This document shows positions 22,614 through 29,693 of a stretch of DNA of 30,022 bases, one piece after another. Location of the stretch: NCBI GenBank assembly GCA_009775605.1, contig VSPV01000012.1:1-30022 (forward strand). The letters run 5' to 3'. The notes under the pieces were generated by a model. It made no database searches. It was not told the DNA's origin and saw nothing but the letters and a program-made list of their open reading frames with translations. This stretch comes from Paramuribaculum sp. (GTDB lineage Bacteria; Bacteroidota; Bacteroidia; Bacteroidales; Muribaculaceae). A program made the position numbers and the translations under genes. Position 1 is the stretch's first letter. Every line of letters starts with the position of its first letter.

Positions 22614-23293
22614 AGACTGAGAATATAACAGTGATAATAGTTGGGGCGGGCACCGGTTCGCGTTTCGGAGCTTCGCGCCCCAAGCAATATTGCGATTTCG
22701 GCGGACGTCCGCTGCTCATGACCTCTGTGGAGCGCGTGCGCGAGGCTATGCCCGGCGCGCGCATAGTGCTTGTGCTTGCCCGTGACTGGGTGGAGGCGTG
22801 GAACGAGATGTGCGTGGAGCACGGATTCGATAGCCCGGAGATTGTTACCGGGGGTGCCACCCGCTGGCAGTCGGTCAGGAACGCCATAGATTCTCTTCCG
22901 GCCGATTATAGCGGTGTCATCATGGTGCATGATGCGGCCAGACCGTTGCTTTCACAGCCGGTGGCTGAACGGCTTCTATCGGCCATCGCGGTTGGCGCTT
23001 CAGGTGCCGTGCCGGTCCTCGAAATGGCCGATTCTATACGCAGGCGCCTTCCCGGCGGTGCGTCGGAAGCTGTGGACCGCAGCCTTTTCGTGCGAATCCA
23101 GACACCGCAGGCTTTTGACTCCGCAAAACTCCGGGAGGCATATTCTTTACCATACAGCAGCGCCATGACCGATGACGCGTCGGTGATGGAGACTGCCGGT
23201 TTCGGCGCTCCCGTGCTTGTGGCGGGCGACGAGGCTCTGATGAAGGTCACTTCTCCCGGCGATATGGACATACTCCGTATCTATCATAAATAA
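22610..23293 (+). CDS. ispD: 2-C-methyl-D-erythritol 4-phosphate cytidylyltransferase
   Basis: The 227-residue enzyme joins CTP to methylerythritol phosphate in the non-mevalonate isoprenoid pathway. The nucleotide-binding motif GAGTGSRFGASRPKQ is at about 12-26, VMVHDAARPL follows, and TDDASVME is near the C-terminal third. The first residues are MKTENITVIIV; many homologues begin nearer to VIIV. It overlaps the S41 gene by four bases and shares one base with the recG start (TAATG), so it is fully embedded in the operon. No ispF follows, so this is the single-function type. Confidence 0.93.
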   Translation: MKTENITVIIVGAGTGSRFGASRPKQYCDFGGRPLLMTSVERVREAMPGARIVLVLARDWVEAWNEMCVEHGFDSPEIVTGGATRWQSVRNAIDSLPADYSGVIMVHDAARPLLSQPVAERLLSAIAVGASGAVPVLEMADSIRRRLPGGASEAVDRSLFVRIQTPQAFDSAKLREAYSLPYSSAMTDDASVMETAGFGAPVLVAGDEALMKVTSPGDMDILRIYHK

Positions 23294-25389
23294 TGGAAAG
23301 GCTGCGGCAGACAGATGTGAAATTCGTGAAAGGAGTCGGCCCCAAAATGGCCGAGCTCCTGGAAAAGGAACTGGGCATCCGCACCTGCTATGATCTGCTG
23401 TATCACTTTCCCAACCAGTATGTGGACCGCTCCAAATTCTATTCCATAGCCGATTTCGAGGGCGACATGCCGATGGTGCAGGTGAAGGGTCACTTCATCA
23501 GCTTCACGGTGCAGGGCGAAGGCGCCAAGACAAGACTCATAGGACTGTTTACCGACGGGTCGAAAATGATGGAGGTGGTTTGGTTCCACCGCATAAAATG
23601 GATACGGGAGAATTACCGCACGGGGCTGGAATACGTGCTTTTCGGCAAGCCTTCGCCGTTTCAGGGCAGCTGGAGTATGGTTCATCCCGAAATAGACCTT
23701 CCTCAAAGCCGCGAGGCGACGCGCGCGTCGTTCCGCGGTGTCTATCCTCTCACGGAGAAGCTCCGCAACCGCGGGGTTTCGTCGCGCATGATTTCAGGAT
23801 GGCAGTCGGCCGTCCTGGAACGTTACGCTGGCTATATAACGGAGCCTCTTCCACCTGAACTGATGTCGCGGCTGAAAATCATGCCCAAAGCCGAGGCGAT
23901 AAAGGAAATACATCATCCCCGTTCACGCGAGAGTCTGGACAAGGCGCGTTTTCGCTTGAAATTCGAGGAGCTTTTCTACCTACAGCTCAATATACTCAGT
24001 TACTGCCGCAAGCGTTCGGCCATGGCCGGGGGCTTCCGGTTCTCGCGCGTCGGCCGCTATTTCCATGCCTTCTATGAACAGTGCATGCCATTCGAGCTTA
24101 CCGGCGCGCAGAAAAGGGTGATAAAGGAGATACGTGCCGACATGAACAGCGGACGTCAGATGAACCGCCTGCTTCAGGGAGACGTGGGCAGCGGCAAGAC
24201 TCTCGTGGCGCTACTCACGATGCTCATAGCGCTCGACAACGGGTACCAGGCGTGTCTGATGGCACCCACTGAGATTCTTGCCACGCAGCATTACGATACA
24301 ATCTCCGGAATGGCCGCGAAGGTGGGTGTGAATGTGAAGCTGCTCACCGGCTCTACCCGTAAGAAGGAGCGTGATGTAATAGCCTCGCAGCTTGCCGACG
24401 GCAGTCTGCACATTCTCATCGGCACACATGCCGTGATAGAGGACAAGGTGCAGTTTGCCAATCTGGGCTTCGTGGTGATTGACGAGCAGCACCGCTTCGG
24501 TGTGGCTCAGCGCGCCCGGCTGTGGAAGAAGAATATCACACCGCCGCATGTGCTCGTGATGACCGCCACGCCCATTCCGCGCACGCTCGCCATGACCGTC
24601 TACGGCGATCTGGATGTTTCAGTTATCGACGAGCTCCCTCCGGGACGCAAGCCTGTGACGACCCTGATGCGTTACGACGACAACCGTCTTGACGTGTATC
24701 GGGGTATCACGCGTCAGCTCCGTCAGGGCCGTCAGGTATATATAGTCTATCCTCTGATAAAGGAAAATGAGAAGATTGACCTGAAGAGCCTTGAGGAAGG
24801 CTACGAGAATATCTGCGAGAACTTCAGGCAATGGAAAGTGGCCTATGTCCACGGGAAGATGAAGCCGGCCGAGAAAGATGCCCAGATGGAGCTTTTCGCC
24901 TCGGGCAAAGCCGACATACTTGTGGCGACTACCGTGATAGAGGTGGGAGTGAACGTGCCTAACGCCACAACCATGGTGATAGAGAATGCCGAGCGCTTCG
25001 GACTCTCACAGCTGCATCAGCTTCGTGGCAGGGTGGGACGCGGGGCGGCGCAGAGCTTCTGTATACTCATGACCAAACGTGCCATCTCCCGCGAGACGCG
25101 CAAGCGTCTTGAGATAATGACGTCGACCACTGATGGTTTTCTCGTTGCGGAAGCCGATCTGCGCATGCGCGGCCCCGGCGACCTCGAGGGCACTCTGCAG
25201 AGCGGCATGGCCATAGACCTGAAAATTTCCAATCTCGCCACCGACGGCCGTATAATCCAGCTTGCCCGCGACGAGGCTGAATATCTGCTCGGCGGTGACC
25301 CTGCGCTTGAACGACCTGAACATTCGGCACTCCGTTACGAGATGCAGAAACTGTTTGCCCGGCAGATTGACTGGAGCATGATTTCCTGA
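23293..25389 (+). CDS. recG: ATP-dependent DNA helicase RecG
   Basis: The 698-residue helicase reverses stalled replication forks and moves branch points in recombination. The N-terminal wedge (OB-fold) domain occupies about 1-200 and includes VKGHFISF. The motor has Walker A GDVGSGKT (about 296-303), the DEQH box IDEQHRFG (about 396-403), MTATPIPRTLAMTVYGDLDVS, and the RecG-specific C-terminal LHQLRGRVGRG. Length matches the family. It is the last gene of the parE operon; its ATG overlaps the ispD stop by one base. No convincing hairpin with a T run follows the stop at 25389. Confidence 0.95.
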   Translation: MERLRQTDVKFVKGVGPKMAELLEKELGIRTCYDLLYHFPNQYVDRSKFYSIADFEGDMPMVQVKGHFISFTVQGEGAKTRLIGLFTDGSKMMEVVWFHRIKWIRENYRTGLEYVLFGKPSPFQGSWSMVHPEIDLPQSREATRASFRGVYPLTEKLRNRGVSSRMISGWQSAVLERYAGYITEPLPPELMSRLKIMPKAEAIKEIHHPRSRESLDKARFRLKFEELFYLQLNILSYCRKRSAMAGGFRFSRVGRYFHAFYEQCMPFELTGAQKRVIKEIRADMNSGRQMNRLLQGDVGSGKTLVALLTMLIALDNGYQACLMAPTEILATQHYDTISGMAAKVGVNVKLLTGSTRKKERDVIASQLADGSLHILIGTHAVIEDKVQFANLGFVVIDEQHRFGVAQRARLWKKNITPPHVLVMTATPIPRTLAMTVYGDLDVSVIDELPPGRKPVTTLMRYDDNRLDVYRGITRQLRQGRQVYIVYPLIKENEKIDLKSLEEGYENICENFRQWKVAYVHGKMKPAEKDAQMELFASGKADILVATTVIEVGVNVPNATTMVIENAERFGLSQLHQLRGRVGRGAAQSFCILMTKRAISRETRKRLEIMTSTTDGFLVAEADLRMRGPGDLEGTLQSGMAIDLKISNLATDGRIIQLARDEAEYLLGGDPALERPEHSALRYEMQKLFARQIDWSMIS

Positions 25390-25660
25390 CGATACGGAAA
25401 CTCCTATAAGTCAACGTCAAATGTTGCACTAAATATGGGGGAATGTGCAGGTGTTACATTTGAATACAATTTTTCACCATTTTTCACAAGTATATTTAAT
25501 GCCTTGGATGATAGCGAATTAAAATCAGGATGAACATGCTATTTAACTGAATTAAGTTTTTTTGAGAAAGTGATATTTTGGGAAGGTGGGCGTAAATGCT
25601 TAACTTTGAATGTCCAAAAAATCAGGACAATACTTAAGAATCTATAGTAATTATCAAATC
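25390..25660. other. Spacer before ndk
   Basis: Mostly AT-rich non-coding sequence. It holds the ndk promoter at 25578-25608 and a second isolated TACATTTG at 25455-25462, without a TTG at the proper distance. I see no gene or terminator. Confidence 0.55.
25578..25608 (+). promoter_or_regulatory. Promoter of ndk
   Basis: TTG (25578-25580; part of TTTTG), 20 bases, then TAACTTTG (25601-25608) is a perfect consensus. Transcription should begin near 25614, so an in-frame ATG at 25610 cannot serve as the start. The ATG at 25661 is supported. Confidence 0.8.
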
Positions 25661-26125
25661 ATGGAAAAGACATTAGTAATTTTCAAACCGTCGGCAGTGG
25701 CCCGTGGCCTCGTAGGCGACATTCTCAAACGCTTCCAGCAGAAAGGGCTCATAGTATGCGGTATGAAAATGATGCAGCTCGACGAGCAGATATTGCGTGA
25801 GCATTATTCCCACCTCGTCGACCGTCCGTTTTTTCCATTGCTTCTCGCCTCGATGATGGCCACTCCGGTCATTGTAATGGTGCTCAAAGGCAACGATGCC
25901 ATAAGGGTTGTGCGCCTGATGACCGGCGCCACCAATGGCCGTGAGGCTCTTCCCGGAACAATCCGCGGCGATTTCTCCATGAGCGGTCAGGAAAATGTGG
26001 TTCACGCTTCTTCTTCGGCCGAGGACGCCGAGGTTGAAATCAAGCGCTTCTTTACCCCTGATGAGGTGTTTGACTGGACTCCGCAGAATATCCGCTCTAT
26101 CTATTCGCCCGACGAGGAGAAATAA
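25661..26125 (+). CDS. ndk: Nucleoside diphosphate kinase
   Basis: The 154-residue enzyme passes phosphate between nucleoside tri- and diphosphates. It begins MEKTLVIFKPSAVARGLVG, typical of the family. NDK motifs follow: HYSHLVDRPFFPLLLASMM, VVRLMTGATNG, and GTIRGDFSM. The conserved phosphohistidine region reads ENVVHASSS, with the active histidine in NVVHAS. It has the usual family length. The start at 25661 is set by the family N terminus and by the promoter position. The M23 peptidase gene follows 78 bases later and may share the transcript. Confidence 0.95.
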   Translation: MEKTLVIFKPSAVARGLVGDILKRFQQKGLIVCGMKMMQLDEQILREHYSHLVDRPFFPLLLASMMATPVIVMVLKGNDAIRVVRLMTGATNGREALPGTIRGDFSMSGQENVVHASSSAEDAEVEIKRFFTPDEVFDWTPQNIRSIYSPDEEK

Positions 26126-26203
26126 AAAAACTGATTGCTTAAGATAATCCTAAGTTAACCTTAATCATTTATCCATTCCTCTTTCCTCACAACAGAAAAA
26201 GTA

Positions 26204-27091
26204 ATGCCATTTCTTAAAAGAATAACACTGATTGCCACCTCGGCAATTGCAATGGCTGCTGTCTGCGTTCCGCAGGCATCTGCCCAGTACAAATTGCCGT
26301 CTCTCCACAGCAACCAGCATGAAAATCTCATAGCCAACCAGCGTCCCGCAGGAGCCGAGATCAAGGTGAACAACATGAAAGCCTTTCTCAACGATCTCCG
26401 TGAGCGCGAGGCCGAGCAGGATAATGAGATTTTCAATCTCCACTGGGACAGCCAGTTTGTGAATCCCTATAACGGAGTGGAGATACCCGCCGTAAAGGAT
26501 ATAGATGTAAGCACATACGTGCCTCCGGTTCCCGGCGCCATTACCTCGAATTACGGTTATCGCCGCCGTTTCCGCAGAGTTCACCGCGGCACCGACCTTC
26601 GCCTCTCGATTGGCGATACAGTGGTTTCGGCATTCGACGGCAAAGTGCGTCTCACCAAATATGAAGGACGTGGTTACGGATATTATGTAGTGATACGTCA
26701 CGACAACGGTATGGAGACCGTCTACGGCCATCTTTCCAAATTCCTTGTAAAGCCCAACCAGCGTGTGAAGGCCGGCGAGCCTATAGCCCTCGGCGGCAAC
26801 ACCGGACGTTCCACCGGTCCCCATCTTCATTTCGAGACCCGCTTCATGGGTCTGGCCATTAATCCGGCAGCGATAATCGACTTCGAGAATGGCGTTCCCC
26901 ACAAGGATGTCTTCACTTTCGACCACAAGACCTACAAGCAGTCGCAGAAATACGGTCCGGTGAAAAGAAGCAAATATGCCAAGCGTAAAAGCAAACTCCG
27001 CAAGAGCAAGAGCGCTCGTATAAGCAAAAGCAAAGCAACCACTAAGAAGAAAACCACTTCCTCCAAGCGCAGAAAATCCAGAAGGAAATAA
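26204..27091 (+). CDS. M23-family metallopeptidase with basic C-terminal tail
   Basis: A 295-residue exported endopeptidase, likely cutting peptidoglycan cross-links. The signal peptide ends near PQASAQ (about 28). A short coiled region (57-78, FLNDLREREAEQ) precedes the LytM domain at about 110-225. The zinc ligands are visible: His127 and Asp131 in HRGTD, and His209 in HLHF (207-210), with His176 in GHLSKF as the catalytic partner. The last 44 residues (252-295) are almost all Lys, Arg and Ser/Thr, in KSK- and KKK-rich repeats, and look disordered. Such a tail could bind teichoic-like polymers, lipopolysaccharide or nucleic acid; that is inference. A strong terminator follows at 27113-27151. 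Confidence 0.9.
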   Translation: MPFLKRITLIATSAIAMAAVCVPQASAQYKLPSLHSNQHENLIANQRPAGAEIKVNNMKAFLNDLREREAEQDNEIFNLHWDSQFVNPYNGVEIPAVKDIDVSTYVPPVPGAITSNYGYRRRFRRVHRGTDLRLSIGDTVVSAFDGKVRLTKYEGRGYGYYVVIRHDNGMETVYGHLSKFLVKPNQRVKAGEPIALGGNTGRSTGPHLHFETRFMGLAINPAAIIDFENGVPHKDVFTFDHKTYKQSQKYGPVKRSKYAKRKSKLRKSKSARISKSKATTKKKTTSSKRRKSRRK

Positions 27092-27112
27092 TATTATAAA
27101 TGACTGTATTAG

Positions 27113-27151
27113 CGATGTGTCAGAACTAAGTTCCGGCACATCGTTTTTTTT
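27113..27151 (+). terminator. Intrinsic terminator after the M23 peptidase gene
   Basis: The stem CGATGTG/CACATCG (27113-27119 with 27137-27143), with an inner GAAC/GTTC pairing, is followed by eight T residues at 27144-27151. It lies 22 bases past the stop. Confidence 0.9.
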
Positions 27152-27171
27152 GTTCGTATAGGTCAAAGATA

Positions 27172-27196
27172 GACGACCGGAGGCCGACCTTCCCAG
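27172..27196 (+). repeat. Dispersed repeat block 1, copy 3
   Basis: This 25-base stretch (starting GACGACCGGAGGCCG) matches the reverse complement of the 124-148/2594-2618 core at 19 of 25 positions. It follows the M23 gene terminator. Its orientation relative to the upstream gene is the same as for the two earlier copies. Confidence 0.6.
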
Positions 27197-27206
27197 AGCG
27201 CAAGCT

Positions 27207-27242
27207 CATTTCACCGTTGGTAGGGCTATCGACGGTGAAATG
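27207..27242. repeat. Inverted repeat hairpin
   Basis: Arms CATTTCACCGT (27207-27217) and ACGGTGAAATG (27232-27242) are perfectly complementary over 11 bases, with a 14-base loop containing GTAGGGCTAT. It sits between repeat block 1 and repeat block 2, in the place of a shorter hairpin at 102-119 in the first copy. Confidence 0.7.
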
Positions 27243-27263
27243 TGAAGGTGTTGCAAAAATCAA

Positions 27264-27304
27264 ATTACCGTCCAAATTGTAGGGATGCACGCTCGTGTAT
27301 CCCT
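27264..27304 (+). repeat. Dispersed repeat block 2, copy 2, with palindrome
   Basis: Positions 27264-27292 match the reverse complement of 61-89 at 27 of 29 bases. They continue into an imperfect palindrome, AGGGATGCACG-CT-CGTGTATCCCT (27281-27304), whose single mismatch would be a G-U pair in RNA. Confidence 0.7.
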
Positions 27305-27325
27305 GAGAATCAATATGTTGAATTC

Positions 27326-27467
27326 GGCTGCTCCATGGAGCAGCCCTACTTTTAGCAGTTTTGAAACAAATCGTCCCCACGGAGCCCCCGAGGGGCGGTT
27401 CAGAGAGGGGGGCCAGGTATGGGGCGTTGCAGAATAGCGAAAAGTAGGGCTATTCCATGGAATAGCC
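27326..27467. mobile_element. MITE-like unit bounded by palindromic inverted repeats
   Basis: The left end begins with the perfect palindrome GGCTGCTCCATGGAGCAGCC (27326-27345), then CTACTTTTAGC. The right end is the inverse: GCGAAAAGTAG followed by GGCTATTCCATGGAATAGCC (27448-27467), again a perfect palindrome. As inverted repeats the two 31-base ends agree at 26 positions. Four of the five differences come in pairs that keep each palindrome intact. The interior of about 80 bases has no gene. It could be a non-autonomous element or a paired hairpin RNA or DNA structure; the mobile-element label is inference, and no target duplication was identified. Confidence 0.45.
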
Positions 27468-27482
27468 GCTGACAAGGTTCCG

Positions 27483-27499
27483 ATTGTCAGGGATGTACG
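27483..27499 (+). repeat. Partial copy of repeat block 2
   Basis: ATTGTCAGGGATGTACG resembles ATTGTAGGGATGCACGC of the two longer copies, with one inserted base and one change. It lies next to the right end of the palindromic unit. Confidence 0.5.
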
Positions 27500-27599
27500 A
27501 ACGAGCATTTATGCAATCTGGAGGATAATTTGGGGTTTGCAGCGCTTTTTCCGCTCTTTGCGCTCTTTTCGCCCTTCCGTTCTTTTCGCGGAAGGGCGC

Positions 27600-27641
27600 A
27601 AAAAGAATGGCGGTGCGGCCGGGAGACCGGCGCACCGCCAT
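27600..27641 (-). terminator. Intrinsic terminator of the phospho-sugar mutase gene
   Basis: On the minus strand the hairpin ATGGCGGTGCG-CCGG with loop TCTC and one bulged base is followed by TCTTTTT (to 27600). It begins 27 bases past the stop. Confidence 0.85.
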
Positions 27642-27668
27642 TGTGGGGTTGTATGTTTAAGACTGGAA

Positions 27669-29423
27669 TCAGTCTATGCCGAGGTCTTTCTTGACTTCTT
27701 CAATTTTGGCGTTGGCCTCGTTGATGGCTTTATCGTAGTCGGCAGCGGAATCCATCTTGCCTTTGACTTCGATATAGAATTTGATTTTAGGCTCTGTTCC
27801 GGAGGGACGGATGGAGACTTTCGAGCCGTCGGCCGTGAAGTACTGGAGCACGTTGGATGTGACGGGCATGTCGAGCTTTGTAACCTCGCCTGAGGGAAGT
27901 GTGGTGAGGTTGAGTGAATCGTAGTCCTTGATGGTAACCACGGGGCTTCCTCCGAGCTGTTTGGGAGGATTGGCGCGGAAGTTCTTCATCATGGCCTGGA
28001 TTTCCTCTGCGCCGGCTTTGCCTGTGCGGACAACTGAGATGCCTGCCTCGCGGGAGAAACCGTATTTAATGTAGATTTCCTGGAGGAGCTGGAGGAAGTT
28101 CAGACCTTTGTCCTTGGCCCATGCTGCGGCCTCGGCGAGCATCGATACTGCTGAAACGGCGTCTTTGTCGCGAACGAAGTCTTCAGCGAGGAATCCGTAG
28201 CTTTCTTCGCCGCCGCCGAGATAGCGTGCTATGCCTTCGTGCTCGCGGATCACGGCTGCAATCCACTTGAAGCCGGTGTAGCAGTCAAACATCTCGATGT
28301 TGTTTTTCTCTGCGATTGCCTTGATGGTTTCGGTGGTCACGATGGTCTTAACTACGTATTCCTTGCCTGTGAGGCGTCCGAGTTCGGCGTTACGGGTCAT
28401 GATGTAGTAGAGGAGAATCATCACGATCTGGTTGCCGTTGAGAAGCACGTATTCGCCCTTGTGGTCGCGGATCACGCAGCCCACGCGGTCGGCGTCGGGG
28501 TCGGAGGCCATAATCAGGTCGGCGCCCACTTCCTTGGCTTTTGCGATGCCGAGTGCCATGGCCGAGGGTACTTCGGGGTTGGGTGATTCAACGGTGGGGA
28601 AGTCGCCGGAGGGTACGTCCTGTTCGGGAACGTGGATTATGTTCTCGAAACCGTAGTTCTTGAGCGAACGGGGAATGAGGGTCACGCCTGTGCCGTGGAT
28701 AGGGGTGTAGACGATTTTGAGGTCGCGGTTGTTGGCGATAGCCTCGGGGCTGAGCGATAGACCTTTGATGTCGGCCAGGAACTGGGCGTCGATTTCTTCG
28801 CCGATGATGGTGATTTTCGAGGGGTCGCCTTTGAAGTTGATTTCCTCGGCGCCGTGGATGCGGTTTACGCGGTCAATGATGTTGACATCGTGGGGAGATA
28901 TAATCTGAGCGCCGTCGGCCCAATAGGCTTTGTAGCCGTTGTATTCCTTGGGGTTGTGTGAGGCGGTGATGTTCACGCCGCTCTGGCAGCCGAGTTTGCG
29001 GATTGCGTATGAAAGCTCGGGAGTGGGGCGGAATGAGTCGAAGAGATATACTTTGATGCCGTTGGCCGAGAAGATATCGGCAACAATCTCAGCGAATTTG
29101 CGGGAGTTGTTGCGCACGTCGTGACCGACCACAACCGAGATTTCGGGAAGGTCGGCGAAAGCTTCCTTGAGATAGTTGGCGAAGCCCTGTGTGGCGGCGC
29201 CCACGGTATAGATGTTCATTCTGTTGGAACCGGCGCCCATAATGCCGCGGAGACCTCCGGTGCCGAACTCGAGGTCGCGGTAGAAGGCTTCGATAAGTGC
29301 TGTGGGATCGGGATCGTCGAGAAGGCGCTTTACTTCGGCGCGGGTTTCCTCGTCATAGGCTTCACCGAGCCAAACCTGGGCTTTTGCGGTGACGTTTTTC
29401 AACAGTTCGTCGTTTTTTTCCAT
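27669..29423 (-). CDS. Phospho-sugar mutase (phosphoglucomutase/phosphomannomutase)
   Basis: The 584-residue alpha-D-phosphohexomutase interconverts sugar 1- and 6-phosphates, feeding glycogen and glycan synthesis. All four motif regions are present: catalytic serine in TASHNP (Ser155), the metal loop DPDADRVG (308-315), the sugar-binding GGEESYG (404-410), and the phosphate-binding RPSGTEPKIKFY (539-550). The length matches the PGM2/PgcA-type subgroup, larger than bacterial AlgC-like enzymes. A consensus promoter at 29504-29474 and a strong terminator at 27641-27600 frame it as a single-gene transcript. Whether glucose or mannose phosphate is preferred cannot be read from sequence. Confidence 0.93.
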   Translation of the reverse strand: MEKNDELLKNVTAKAQVWLGEAYDEETRAEVKRLLDDPDPTALIEAFYRDLEFGTGGLRGIMGAGSNRMNIYTVGAATQGFANYLKEAFADLPEISVVVGHDVRNNSRKFAEIVADIFSANGIKVYLFDSFRPTPELSYAIRKLGCQSGVNITASHNPKEYNGYKAYWADGAQIISPHDVNIIDRVNRIHGAEEINFKGDPSKITIIGEEIDAQFLADIKGLSLSPEAIANNRDLKIVYTPIHGTGVTLIPRSLKNYGFENIIHVPEQDVPSGDFPTVESPNPEVPSAMALGIAKAKEVGADLIMASDPDADRVGCVIRDHKGEYVLLNGNQIVMILLYYIMTRNAELGRLTGKEYVVKTIVTTETIKAIAEKNNIEMFDCYTGFKWIAAVIREHEGIARYLGGGEESYGFLAEDFVRDKDAVSAVSMLAEAAAWAKDKGLNFLQLLQEIYIKYGFSREAGISVVRTGKAGAEEIQAMMKNFRANPPKQLGGSPVVTIKDYDSLNLTTLPSGEVTKLDMPVTSNVLQYFTADGSKVSIRPSGTEPKIKFYIEVKGKMDSAADYDKAINEANAKIEEVKKDLGID

Positions 29424-29473
29424 ATTTATGAGTGTAAAATTTAAGGATTTTCAGACTGAGGGATTCTTACCAA

Positions 29474-29504
29474 CAAATATACATTATTAAAATCGAAATC
29501 ACAA
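29474..29504 (-). promoter_or_regulatory. Promoter of the phospho-sugar mutase gene
   Basis: On the minus strand TTG (29504-29502, within TTTG), 20 bases, then TATATTTG (29481-29474) is a full consensus match. Transcription should begin near 29467, about 45 bases before the start codon. Confidence 0.8.
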
Positions 29505-29506
29505 AT

Positions 29507-29534
29507 AAAAACATCCGACGCTTTTCCGCCGGAT
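29507..29534 (-). terminator. Second hairpin downstream of the OmpA-family gene
   Basis: The minus strand reads ATCCGGCG-GAAAAG-CGTCGGAT followed by GTTTTTA: an eight-base stem with one G-U pair and a T run. It lies between the main OmpA-gene terminator and the mutase promoter, so it may act as a back-up terminator. Confidence 0.6.
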
Positions 29535-29559
29535 TGTTGCAGAAAAATCAGGCTGTCAT

Positions 29560-29607
29560 AAAAAAACGACTGTCCCCCGCGCTCACGGGATGTGAGGCGG
29601 GGGACAG
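29560..29607 (-). terminator. Intrinsic terminator of the OmpA-family gene
   Basis: On the minus strand CTGTCCCCCGC-CTCAC, loop ATCCC, GTGAG-C-GCGGGGGACAG forms a long GC-rich hairpin with one bulged base. It is followed, after TCG, by seven T residues ending at 29560. It lies 87 bases past the OmpA-family stop. Confidence 0.9.
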
Positions 29608-29693
29608 GGTTTATTTGTCAATTGGATCTGTTACCTTGGCATGAGCCGGGTTCTCATCTCGGCTTTGGTGCCTGAGGTAATCGCAACCGTTTC

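Larger units (their letters stand above)
27152..27599. other. Repeat-rich spacer, no gene seen
   Basis: This 450-base stretch between the M23 terminator and the mutase terminator has no convincing gene. It is packed with inverted repeats, each listed separately. There is also an inverted repeat at 27570-27579/27589-27598 (CGCCCTTCCG and complement, nine-base loop) and a run of CGCTCTTTT-like units at about 27541-27575. Confidence 0.6.

Noticed and set aside
25610..25660. An N-terminal extension of ndk from the ATG at 25610
   Set aside because: The promoter puts the transcript start after this ATG, and family members begin at MEKTLVI, encoded from 25661.
26165..27166. A 333-codon open frame antisense to the M23 gene
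   Set aside because: The plus strand has a signal peptide, zinc motifs and a terminator. The antisense frame runs across the terminator and has no motif.
27152..27600. CRISPR array
   Set aside because: The repeats are inverted, unequal and unevenly spaced; there are no regular direct repeats with spacers and no cas genes.
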